A stretch of DNA of 16,996 nucleotides. It comes from UBA4416 sp044353195 (GTDB lineage: Bacteria; Bacteroidota; Bacteroidia; B-17B0; Aurantibacillaceae). Numbering within the stretch: the first letter of the stretch is position 1; every line of letters begins with the position of its first letter. A program made the translations under genes and the position numbers. The stretch is from the NCBI GenBank assembly GCA_044353195.1, contig JBILCJ010000026.1:1-16996 (forward strand). The letters run 5' to 3'. Shown in pieces: positions 1 through 7,382 of the stretch. Below the pieces are notes generated by a model, which saw nothing but the letters and a program-made list of their open reading frames with translations, was not told the DNA's origin and did no database searches.

Positions 1-407
1 GCAGAAGGCAAAGATGCACTAATATCGCCATTGTTAATATAAATACTAGCAGTACCACTTTTTGTTAATGTTTTTATAACCTTATCATCTTCTTTGATAT
101 TAATAATAATAGTTTGAGGCTGAGGAGTCCCAGACACAATTTTTGAATAACATGTTAAATATAAATCATAATTAACTTTTGTTGAACTACTTTTAACGGT
201 ATACGATTTTGTAAATGAACTCGTAGTTAAAAAATCAAGGTCATTTCCTCCCGTGGAATTTACATAAGTCATGGTTGCTGTTCTTGCAGGGTTAGAAAGT
301 AAAACTTCATAGGTAATTGTTACATCGGCTACTTCTCTTTTTTTACAAGAGCTAAATGTGAATGATACTAAAGCGAATGCTAAGGATAGAACTGTAATTT
401 TTTTCAT
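1..407 (-). CDS. Small lipoprotein with MmpS-like beta domain (partial, 3' end outside window)
   Basis: The reading frame starts at an ATG (407-405) and stays open to the window edge, giving about 135 residues with the C-terminus missing. The N-terminus MKKITVLSLAFALVSFTFSSC is a lipoprotein signal with the acceptor cysteine at residue 21, followed by Lys-Lys, so the product should be an envelope lipoprotein. The mature part is strand-rich: VTITYEVLL, then ATMTYVNSTGGND, then TIIINIKEDDKVIKTL. That order (a V-x-Y-x-V strand, a T-Y-x-N-x-x-G-G turn, a late strand with polar turn and K-V-x-K-T) resembles the small MmpS-type or transthyretin-like domains common in secreted actinobacterial and Bacteroidota proteins. 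The family call is from memory and tentative. It lies 44 nt behind the endonuclease gene but has its own promoter in that gap, so it is probably a separate or additional transcript. No function is assigned. Confidence 0.8.
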   Translation of the reverse strand, partial: MKKITVLSLAFALVSFTFSSCKKREVADVTITYEVLLSNPARTATMTYVNSTGGNDLDFLTTSSFTKSYTVKSSSTKVNYDLYLTCYSKIVSGTPQPQTIIINIKEDDKVIKTLTKSGTASIYINNGDISASLPS

Positions 408-429
408 GGTTTTTTGGTTTAATTTTTTT

Positions 430-460
430 CAAATATAAAGAAATAAAATATCTATTCAAT
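430..460 (-). promoter_or_regulatory. Bacteroidota-type promoter for the lipoprotein at 1-407
   Basis: On the minus strand a perfect TAnnTTTG -7 element (TATATTTG, 437-430) lies 19 nt downstream of ATTG (460-457), close to the TTTG/TTG -33 consensus of Bacteroidota sigma-ABfr. Predicted transcription would start around 423, giving a leader of roughly 15 nt. The -33 box overlaps the last codons of the upstream nuclease gene. Confidence 0.6.
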
Positions 461-2794
461 AATTAACTTTCGAGTTATTTTTTCGTTTTTATAACTTAGG
501 TTTACAAAATAAACACCACTCGCTAAATCAATGTCGTTTATTTTCAGGTTATTAAACCCATTAGCAACATTAATATTTTTTCTATACATGCTTCTTCCTG
601 CTAAATCTGTAATGGTTAATTGAAATGTTTCTGAAACATTTGCCTCTATCATTAAATAAAATTCGCCTGAAGTTGGATTTGGAGCCAAAATATACTCAAA
701 ATTTAATGGTGTACTTTCATATAGGCCGACACTTGACGCTACATAACAAGGTGTTCCAATACCAGTTGTATAAGTTGGATTGGCGATATAAGTCATATTA
801 GAGAAATCAATATAACAGGCATAACGCACGCTATCAATAAATGGATTACGATTTCCTTGGATTGATTCTACAAAATCATTTCTAGAACGTTCGTAAGAAT
901 CTGGTAAATCCTGATAATGCCATTTTTTTAAAATATTTTGATCTTGACCATAACCAATTGAAGTAGAAATTGGATTTCTTAATTTCCAATTATTTCCAGA
1001 AATGCCATTATAAGCTGTCGCCATATACATAATAGCACGAGCAACATTTCCTTTATGATTTGTTCTTGGTTCAAAAACTTTATTTCCGTTTACATCCAAT
1101 CCAATTTTACAATCTAAATAAGAAGAAATTGGAGCCCCAGCAACTTCCCCAATTGGATAATTACTTCTCACTCCATTAACATTTGTTTGTTTAGTTGGAT
1201 AAAGATTATGCTGATCGTTATACTCAGGCTTTTCGGGAGAATCAGCTGGATTTGTAGGCATCCAATTATGACAATAGGAATGCTCCCTACTAAAATCTAA
1301 ACCAGTATAATCAAAAGGAGCGTTATATGGTCTATTCAACGAACTATATGAACATGTGATCACTTTTGTAAAAACAACAGGTGAAGTAATTAAAGTATCA
1401 CGAGTTTCAAATTGATCAATCATGGTTGAAGTATAATTACTATAATAAATAGAAGTATGAGGATTTATTAAAGCGCTCAAATTGGTTAAAAAAGTTGGAT
1501 TGTTTACACTCAACGAACTATACTCTGAAGGACTTTGTAAACTAAAAGGTGTAGAAACCGTCTGTGTTAATCCTGATGTATTATAACTTATTATTGAACC
1601 ATTTCCATTATAAGCAAAAACAGCAAAACCGTAAGTTTTACTTGCTCTTATGTAACTTGGTATAAAGCTAAATGTTGAAGAAGTCACTGGTCCTGCATAA
1701 ACAACTTGACTTGAACCAATATATTGTCCTTTTTGATAGGTTGTCCCAGAAACAGGAACATCAACTACGGCGCCATTATTATTACGCAAAACCAAATAGC
1801 CACCTAATCCATCCACTGCAGGAATTGCTGTATTAAACTGACCTGCCAAACTATATGTTTTTACACCTGAAAATGTAAGTCCGGTAGCTTGAGAAACTGG
1901 CGCAGTTGCGAGAAGTCCCCCTACACCATACAATTTAATATCAAACGTCAAATTATTAGGATCATTAGTAGTAAAAGTTAATGTTGCTGTTTTAGTACCA
2001 ACTGAACTGGGTGTGAAATTAATATTGTATAATGCACTTGCTAGAGGACTCAGACTAAATGGAACCGATGAGGTTGGCACAAAATTAGAGGCGTTAGCAC
2101 CTGTAATCGTTGCTGAAGAAACTGTTAAGGTATTTGAAATTCCGATGTTTTCAATTGTTAACGGAATAACGGAAGTACTAGCAACGGCAACAGCAATAGG
2201 AGTTGAGAATCCTCCATTACTTATTTGAACTGCTCCTTGCTTAACTCTAAAACCAACTGGAAGTGAAGGTGTTTTAATATTTATATCATCCAAACAAACA
2301 TTGCCGGTTGTTTTGGATACGTATATAAAACGAATATATCTAGAATTAGGATTTGTAGGAGTAGCTGTTTGAGATTGACAAGCGTTTACATCCAAACCAC
2401 CTGCTGTTGGTCCTCCTGTTCCTGAATAAGTTTTAAACGCAGTCCAAGCCAATCCATCTACAGATTCTTGTAATTGAAAATTACCATTCCATGGTGTGGC
2501 TGAACCTGTATTTGCTCTAATATTGTAAGTAATATCACCCGGTTGAGAAACAAGATATATTGAAAGATTTTCTCCTGTTGTTGCTCCAGGAGTATCAAAT
2601 TTTAAAGAGTACAACGAAGATCCACAAGAAAAACTCGACGTATAATACTGTGTGCCAACACCTGCAGCATTTAATGCCCAACCTGTTGGATAGATACCCC
2701 CATTTTCAAAATCATACGATGTTGGTACTGGCGCCTGAGCAAAAGAACTAAATGACATAGTTAATGCTGTAATAATTGAATAAATTTTTTTCAT
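452..2794 (-). CDS. Secreted endonuclease I family nuclease with T9SS C-terminal sorting domain
   Basis: A 780-residue secreted nuclease of the EndA/NucM (endonuclease I) family, expected to cut DNA and possibly RNA outside the cell. Domains in order: Sec signal peptide 1-20 (ends SSFAQ); a strand-rich N-terminal domain ~25-175; an Ig-like choice-of-anchor-D-type repeat ~180-292 (motifs LTIENIG, NFTPSSVGTKTATLTFTTNDP); a second beta domain ~296-412; nuclease core ~430-675; T9SS sorting domain ~700-780 (APNPTSGEFYL ... GVYFVNL ... RKLIIE). The core carries the family marks SREHSYCHNWMP (E504/H505, the expected metal ligand and general base), DQHNLYPT (528-534), VRSNYPIGE (542-550), ARAIMYMAT (585-593), LKKWHYQD (622-629) and GNRNPFID (647-654). 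All conserved positions seem intact. It sits 6 nt behind a lipoprotein gene and in the same run as a TonB-dependent receptor, suggesting nucleic-acid scavenging. Export route is confident; exact substrate is not. Confidence 0.93.
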   Translation of the reverse strand: MKKIYSIITALTMSFSSFAQAPVPTSYDFENGGIYPTGWALNAAGVGTQYYTSSFSCGSSLYSLKFDTPGATTGENLSIYLVSQPGDITYNIRANTGSATPWNGNFQLQESVDGLAWTAFKTYSGTGGPTAGGLDVNACQSQTATPTNPNSRYIRFIYVSKTTGNVCLDDINIKTPSLPVGFRVKQGAVQISNGGFSTPIAVAVASTSVIPLTIENIGISNTLTVSSATITGANASNFVPTSSVPFSLSPLASALYNINFTPSSVGTKTATLTFTTNDPNNLTFDIKLYGVGGLLATAPVSQATGLTFSGVKTYSLAGQFNTAIPAVDGLGGYLVLRNNNGAVVDVPVSGTTYQKGQYIGSSQVVYAGPVTSSTFSFIPSYIRASKTYGFAVFAYNGNGSIISYNTSGLTQTVSTPFSLQSPSEYSSLSVNNPTFLTNLSALINPHTSIYYSNYTSTMIDQFETRDTLITSPVVFTKVITCSYSSLNRPYNAPFDYTGLDFSREHSYCHNWMPTNPADSPEKPEYNDQHNLYPTKQTNVNGVRSNYPIGEVAGAPISSYLDCKIGLDVNGNKVFEPRTNHKGNVARAIMYMATAYNGISGNNWKLRNPISTSIGYGQDQNILKKWHYQDLPDSYERSRNDFVESIQGNRNPFIDSVRYACYIDFSNMTYIANPTYTTGIGTPCYVASSVGLYESTPLNFEYILAPNPTSGEFYLMIEANVSETFQLTITDLAGRSMYRKNINVANGFNNLKINDIDLASGVYFVNLSYKNEKITRKLIIE

Positions 2795-2800
2795 GTTTTT

Positions 2801-3250
2801 TTATTTTATTGCTTTAATGTATAAATCGGTACTATCTATGCGTGTTAATTTAATTTCATCTGTTTTATAACCTTCAATTTTAAATCGTCTTTTTAAAAAT
2901 GTGGGAGTTAAATTTGGTCGCGTTATACCTACGGTAGGTTTGTTTTGAACAAATGTAATATCTATTTCATTTTTTTTAATTTGATATTGAAAAGTATCAA
3001 CAATATCTACTTTTGTCACATCCGAATAATCTAATCTAAAAACACCCTTTATTGTGGCAGTATAAGCCTTTTTATACTTAATAAATTCCAAAGTCATTTC
3101 ACCATCTGAGAAATTTGTTTTTGTAAATGCTCCTGCTCTATTGTATTCATTGATTTTCCAAATACCAGTCAGATTTTTTAAAATTATGTTTTCTTTTTTA
3201 CAACCATTAAACGTCGCAATTAATATTAAACCTATGATAATTTTTCTCAT
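2801..3250 (-). CDS. Lipocalin-like small lipoprotein
   Basis: A 149-residue protein. MRKIIIGLILIATFNGC is a lipoprotein signal with the acceptor cysteine at residue 17, then KKEN. The mature part begins with LTGIWKINEYNRAG (27-40), the G-x-W pattern typical of lipocalin-like or META-like small beta barrels of Bacteroidota, followed by alternating strands (EMTLEFIKYKKAYTATIKG, FQYQIKKNEIDITF, DEIKLTRIDSTDLYIKAIK). Those proteins generally lack a known ligand. The gene starts 10 nt after the receptor stop codon and ends 6 nt before the nuclease start, so the three are almost certainly co-transcribed. It may be a surface or periplasmic accessory of the receptor/nuclease pair, but that is inferred from position only. 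Confidence 0.85.
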   Translation of the reverse strand: MRKIIIGLILIATFNGCKKENIILKNLTGIWKINEYNRAGAFTKTNFSDGEMTLEFIKYKKAYTATIKGVFRLDYSDVTKVDIVDTFQYQIKKNEIDITFVQNKPTVGITRPNLTPTFLKRRFKIEGYKTDEIKLTRIDSTDLYIKAIK

Positions 3251-3260
3251 AATAACTTAT

Positions 3261-5972
3261 TTAAAATGTTGCTACTAATGAAATTTGCCATCTTCTACCC
3301 ATCCCAACGTTTACTGTTGATGCACTTGCGTTAAAATCATTATTTAAAGAATTATTTTGGGCATCAGAAATATAAAATGTATTTAAAGCATTAATAATTG
3401 ACACACGAGTATCTAATTTTAGTTTACGTAAATTTATCCCGCTATAACCTAAATTTAAGTCTAACAAATAATAATCTGGCATGCGCCATGATTGACGTCC
3501 AATATTAGGACCATAGCCTGTTGCAGAATTTGTAATAACTAATGCATCTGGACTAAAATTAGAATAATTTTTTCCAAAATAATTAAACTGTGGTTTAATA
3601 TATAGGTTTTTTATAGGTTGATATCGAATGCCTATACCACATGTATTTTGAGCAGCATCCCCCACTTTAACTCCTCGGGGATCAAATTTTTGCTCACTTA
3701 AAATATTACCATCATTATCAAAAATAGCAGCGCTTGCAATGGAAGTCCATTCCCAATCGGCAATATTTGCCATTAACTCAACACTTATTTTTTTTGATAT
3801 TTTATAAATTCCATCAAACTCAATACCCATGTGTCTCGCATTCATACCAGTGGCAGTTGTACTTACTGGCTCACCACTGATAATAAAGGAAGCTGATGTA
3901 GGTCTATTATTCCATAAAGTGTAATACCCGTTTATATTTGCTGAAAATTTAGTACTTGAATAACTATAACCAAGTTCCACAGAATTAATGACTTCATTAT
4001 TTATCTTATCAAATTCTTTATTATCAGATCTAAAAACAAACGTAATGAATGGGACTCTATTTAAATGTCCAATATTTACAAATACATTCATATGGTCATT
4101 TAAATTATAATTGGCTCCACATTTTGCCGTGTAACCACCTAACTTTTTCCATTTTGTTTGATTATAAACTAATTCAGGAGAATCATTTGTATAATTAACA
4201 CCATTATAATTAACTGTTGTCCCGTATGGCACATCAATTACATTGCCATCCTTAACTAATTGTTTTGGCAAAAAATAATTAAATTGTTTATATAAACTCA
4301 TCGCGTAACTTACATTCACAAAACCTGACCATTTATTCTTTTTGTATTCAGCCATAGCAAAAGCTCCTGCCCATCTCACACGTCGCTCGATGTTTTGGAC
4401 ATACCTGTCTCCTTCAACTTTATTAAATATATCTCTATTTCTATCGGGATTAATTTGTTTGACTACTTGACCTCCAAGTAAATCACCAAATGTACTGTAA
4501 ACATAACCTTTATATAGTCTTCCGTCTAAGCCTCCAGAAAGATTAATTGCTGAATTAAGTTTATAATTTGCAGTTGCCAAAGCGCCATACCAATCATGAT
4601 CGTTATGATTTTTACGAATCCATGAAGATGAAAATCTTTCACCTGTTGATATGGTTTGAGTAGGAGAAGAATTTCTATCGTAAATACCTTGAACATCTTG
4701 TTGTCCAGTTGCTGCAACTAAATTATTACCTGCACTACCGCCATCTAATTGAGTTCCATATCCTCTTCCATAAGATGCGTATGCAATGGTGGAAATAGTT
4801 AGTTTTTCACTAACAGAAATAAAATCTTTTATTGATAGAACGGGTTTATGAAACTTATTAATACTCGTAACATAAACTTCAGGATTAGTTTGCCCATCCA
4901 ATGTGCGTGTTAAATAGTTCCAACTAGGATTATATCTCCATCCACGTTCTCTTTTACCAACTGTATCAATACCTAGATCATACGCAAAATCTTTATTATA
5001 GGCAGAAACATTATAACTTACTCTAAAATCTCGCTGTGCTGATGTTTGTGGTGCTCCTAAAATTTGAATACCTATTAAATGGGCTCCTATTTTTTTTTCA
5101 ATTTTGCCATAATAGAACCACATTCTACTGAACATATTATCAAACCATCCATCATTTCTTTTATAAGACCCAGCAAAATTAAATGCCCATCCATTTTTTA
5201 ATCTTCCAGAAGAATAACTTAATCCAGCTCTGAAATTATTATTATTTCCATATTCAACTTTAGCAGCCACCATTTTTTTAGAATCAATTCCAGCTGTCAG
5301 GATATTCATTGTTCCACCTATTGATGGAATGGCTAATTTAGTTGCTCCTAATCCTCGTTGAACTTGAATTCCTCTCGTTAAATTATCTAACCCAAACCAA
5401 TTACTCCAATAAACTCTACCATTTACCATGTCATTCATAGGAATTCCATCCAGCAATACCAAAACATTTTGAGCATTAAATCCTCTAATGCTCACTCGAG
5501 CATCTCCATCTCCACCTCCCTGCGATGTGGCATAAACACCGGGTGTAGAATTTAAGATTAAAGGTAAATCTCGTGCACCGAGTTCTTCATTAATTTTTTT
5601 TACATCAATATTTGAAAACGCTACAGGGGTTTCTCGTTGAATGGCAATATCAGATAAAACTTGAACTTCTACTAACTCATTATTTTCTAGTATAAAATCT
5701 AAGCTTATATTTTTCCCTTTTCCTACTATTTTTTTTTCAATATTTTTATAACCTACATACGAGACCTTAATGCTATAATTACCTGAATCTAAAATGAGTG
5801 TGTAATTTCCATCTATATCTGTTGTTGTTCCTTTAGATTCGGAATATCTTACAATTGCACCTATAATAGGCTCATTTGTCAAAACATCTTTAACAACACC
5901 TTGAACTTTAGTTTTTTGTGAGTAGATAAACCCCGAAAAAAATAAAAAAATAAATATGTATTTATACTTCAT
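3261..5972 (-). CDS. TonB-dependent outer-membrane receptor
   Basis: A 903-residue outer-membrane receptor that should import a substrate using energy passed on by TonB. Signal peptide 1-19 (FLFFSGFIYSQ); a CarboxypepD_reg-like domain ~21-105 (VQGVVKDVLTNEPIIGAIV, TTTDIDGNYTL, VSYVGYK); plug domain ~110-230 with SIRGFNAQNVLVLLDGIPMN (161-180), RGIQVQRGLGATK (200-212) and GGTMNILT (219-226); beta-barrel to the C-terminus, which ends in aromatic Phe (ISLVATF), as the BAM recognition signal requires. The length is in the normal range. There is no SusD partner next to it, so it is not a SusC-type glycan importer. It heads a cluster with a lipoprotein (10 nt gap) and the endonuclease I gene, which makes a nucleic-acid breakdown product, phosphate or a metal plausible cargo; the sequence does not settle this. 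No canonical promoter fits between the preceding terminator (ending 13 nt upstream) and this start. Confidence 0.93.
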   Translation of the reverse strand: MKYKYIFIFLFFSGFIYSQKTKVQGVVKDVLTNEPIIGAIVRYSESKGTTTDIDGNYTLILDSGNYSIKVSYVGYKNIEKKIVGKGKNISLDFILENNELVEVQVLSDIAIQRETPVAFSNIDVKKINEELGARDLPLILNSTPGVYATSQGGGDGDARVSIRGFNAQNVLVLLDGIPMNDMVNGRVYWSNWFGLDNLTRGIQVQRGLGATKLAIPSIGGTMNILTAGIDSKKMVAAKVEYGNNNNFRAGLSYSSGRLKNGWAFNFAGSYKRNDGWFDNMFSRMWFYYGKIEKKIGAHLIGIQILGAPQTSAQRDFRVSYNVSAYNKDFAYDLGIDTVGKRERGWRYNPSWNYLTRTLDGQTNPEVYVTSINKFHKPVLSIKDFISVSEKLTISTIAYASYGRGYGTQLDGGSAGNNLVAATGQQDVQGIYDRNSSPTQTISTGERFSSSWIRKNHNDHDWYGALATANYKLNSAINLSGGLDGRLYKGYVYSTFGDLLGGQVVKQINPDRNRDIFNKVEGDRYVQNIERRVRWAGAFAMAEYKKNKWSGFVNVSYAMSLYKQFNYFLPKQLVKDGNVIDVPYGTTVNYNGVNYTNDSPELVYNQTKWKKLGGYTAKCGANYNLNDHMNVFVNIGHLNRVPFITFVFRSDNKEFDKINNEVINSVELGYSYSSTKFSANINGYYTLWNNRPTSASFIISGEPVSTTATGMNARHMGIEFDGIYKISKKISVELMANIADWEWTSIASAAIFDNDGNILSEQKFDPRGVKVGDAAQNTCGIGIRYQPIKNLYIKPQFNYFGKNYSNFSPDALVITNSATGYGPNIGRQSWRMPDYYLLDLNLGYSGINLRKLKLDTRVSIINALNTFYISDAQNNSLNNDFNASASTVNVGMGRRWQISLVATF

Positions 5973-5984
5973 AAATAGAATCTT

Positions 5985-6027
5985 TTTTCACTAAAAATCC
6001 CGCTTAAAGCGGGATTTTTAGTGAAAA
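5985..6027 (-). terminator. Strong intrinsic terminator, possibly bidirectional
   Basis: A perfect inverted repeat: arms 5985-6005 and 6007-6027, each 21 bp, around a single central base. The core CCCGCTT/AAGCGGG is GC-rich in an AT-rich setting and is flanked by A- and T-runs on both sides, so it can work on either strand. It follows the stop codon of the lamin-tail gene by 8 nt and lies 12 nt before the receptor start codon. Confidence 0.9.
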
Positions 6028-6035
6028 CTTAATTA

Positions 6036-7058
6036 TTATTCAATAATGACTTTTTTAGTTGTTTGATTCTTTTTAGAATCTTCCATCGTTACAAAGTATA
6101 TACCTGGTGTTAAATCAGAAATATTAATTGACACGTTAGATAAATTAGATAATGAAGAAATTGTTTTAACAATTTGTCCAGTCACTGATGCAAACGAAAT
6201 TTTTTGTAAATCACTCGTCGATTGAAATGTTATTGATTCTAAAGCTGGATTAGGATAAATAGTAACTGAAACATTACTAGTCATTTCTTTAACCCCAACT
6301 ATTGAACAATCACAAGTATGAGAACCTAAACCTGTATAAGTATTAACCATTAATGAATCCCACTCAACAGAAGGATTGAATGTATTAAAAGCAGGATTAA
6401 CAGAAACTCCAGTTTTAACAGTTGCCTTACGTCTTAATGTTTTATCTTGTGTCCAATATTGTTTAAAATAAGGGCCAAATGCAGCAGTTGTATAACCTGC
6501 AGGCATACTTGCATAGGGTGCTAAACTTGTCCAGCCAGCAGTTGGACTTGCTGTTCCATTTGAACCAGTTGGCTGCTCGCCTCTACAAGCAAAAATATCT
6601 ACATTTACCCAAGTTCCAGAAACGTTTTTTTGCAAAGCTAATGCATCATCGCCATTAAAACACAACACACGACTGTTTCCTGTACCTGTGGCACAACCTG
6701 GACATAACAAGGTGTCTGCAGCAGCTTGAAGAGCGATGTCGATAGGTGCCGTTTGGCCAGTCCCTGAAGGATTCGTTAAATTTAAGGCAATTACATAGGT
6801 TTGATAAGGTGCTAAAGTTATATTCGTTGGTAATTGCATTTCTCCTTCAATAGCAGTAAATCCAGTATTACCATTGTCGTGTCTAAGGACGCGATAATTA
6901 GCTAAACTTATTGGAGATGATGAGGTATTATAAAACTCTAAAGCTTTATTATTTCCTGTTCCTTCTAAATATTCTGATATTATTAAATCAGAACAATTTT
7001 GAGCCTTTCCGATTAAGGCTACTGTAATTAACGATAAACTTAGTAAGGTTTTTTTCAT
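6036..7058 (-). CDS. Secreted lamin-tail-domain protein with T9SS sorting domain
   Basis: A 340-residue secreted protein. Signal peptide 1-20 (LITVALIGKAQ). A lamin-tail domain (LTD, Ig-like) covers ~23-215: it opens with DLIISEYLEGTGNNKALEFYN (24-44), the diagnostic start also found in front of bacterial extracellular nucleases such as ExeM, continues with ITLAPYQTYVIA and NGDDALALQK (135-144), and closes with the basic motif DKTLRRK (205-211). Cysteines at 22, 119, 122, 133, 158, 249 and 251 could form disulfides. The T9SS type A sorting domain spans ~266-340 (IYPNPALESITF ... PGIYFVTM ... KKVIIE). No nuclease or other catalytic domain is present. It lies upstream of the receptor/nuclease genes on the same strand, separated by a strong terminator, and has the best-matching promoter of the window. 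LTD domains are thought to be binding or anchoring modules; the binding target here is unknown. Confidence 0.88.
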   Translation of the reverse strand: MKKTLLSLSLITVALIGKAQNCSDLIISEYLEGTGNNKALEFYNTSSSPISLANYRVLRHDNGNTGFTAIEGEMQLPTNITLAPYQTYVIALNLTNPSGTGQTAPIDIALQAAADTLLCPGCATGTGNSRVLCFNGDDALALQKNVSGTWVNVDIFACRGEQPTGSNGTASPTAGWTSLAPYASMPAGYTTAAFGPYFKQYWTQDKTLRRKATVKTGVSVNPAFNTFNPSVEWDSLMVNTYTGLGSHTCDCSIVGVKEMTSNVSVTIYPNPALESITFQSTSDLQKISFASVTGQIVKTISSLSNLSNVSINISDLTPGIYFVTMEDSKKNQTTKKVIIE

Positions 7059-7165
7059 GTTTGATATCTTTTTTAATTTTATTTTCTGAATTGTAAGTGG
7101 TTTAAGGCAGTTAATTTTTTAAGAACTAAAAAAAACTACTTATAGGATGTTCACTTATCTGGAAC

Positions 7166-7196
7166 CAAAATTATAACAATTTAATTGGATAACAAA
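7166..7196 (-). promoter_or_regulatory. Canonical Bacteroidota promoter of the lamin-tail gene
   Basis: Read on the minus strand, TTTG (7196-7193), a 19-nt spacer and TAATTTTG (7173-7166) match the TTTG-N19-TAnnTTTG consensus exactly. Transcription would begin near 7159, leaving a leader of about 100 nt before the start at 7058. The surrounding gap (7059-7382, 324 nt) has no gene; it holds this promoter, two repeats and the promoter for the plus-strand gene. Confidence 0.75.
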
Positions 7197-7219
7197 CAAT
7201 CTTGAATAAATTTGATAAT

Positions 7220-7241
7220 TTGGTAAGATTTTGGTAAGATT
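7220..7241. repeat. Tandem 11-bp direct repeat in the divergent promoter region
   Basis: TTGGTAAGATT occurs twice back to back (7220-7230 and 7231-7241), an exact head-to-tail repeat with a period close to one helix turn. It starts 24 bp upstream of the -33 box of the minus-strand promoter, where an activator or repressor could bind. Role is inferred from position only. Confidence 0.6.
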
Positions 7242-7285
7242 TTATTTCCTTTTAAATTCAACTTTTATAAATTTTCAACTATTCG

Positions 7286-7314
7286 AAAAATGAAAATTTA
7301 AATTTTTCATTTTT
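7286..7314. repeat. AT-rich inverted repeat in the divergent promoter region
   Basis: Arms AAAAATGAAAA (7286-7296) and TTTTCATTTTT (7304-7314) are perfect reverse complements around a 7-nt loop. The site lies 36 bp upstream of the -7 element of the plus-strand gene, so it could be an operator. The very low GC content means it could also be chance. Confidence 0.35.
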
Positions 7315-7350
7315 TAACGATTATTTACCTGTATAAAAGCCAATAAAAGT

Positions 7351-7358
7351 TACATTTG
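7351..7358 (+). promoter_or_regulatory. Probable -7 element for the TlpA-like gene
   Basis: TACATTTG matches TAnnTTTG exactly, 24 nt before the start codon at 7383. At 19 nt upstream only CCTG (7328-7331) is found, so the -33 box is weak. Confidence 0.5.
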
Positions 7359-7382
7359 TTTGTTTAACTATCGAATTGTATT

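Noticed and set aside
3261..5972. SusC-type glycan importer identity for the receptor
   Set aside because: No SusD-like gene is adjacent and no glycoside hydrolases are in the window, so a generic TonB-dependent receptor call is safer.
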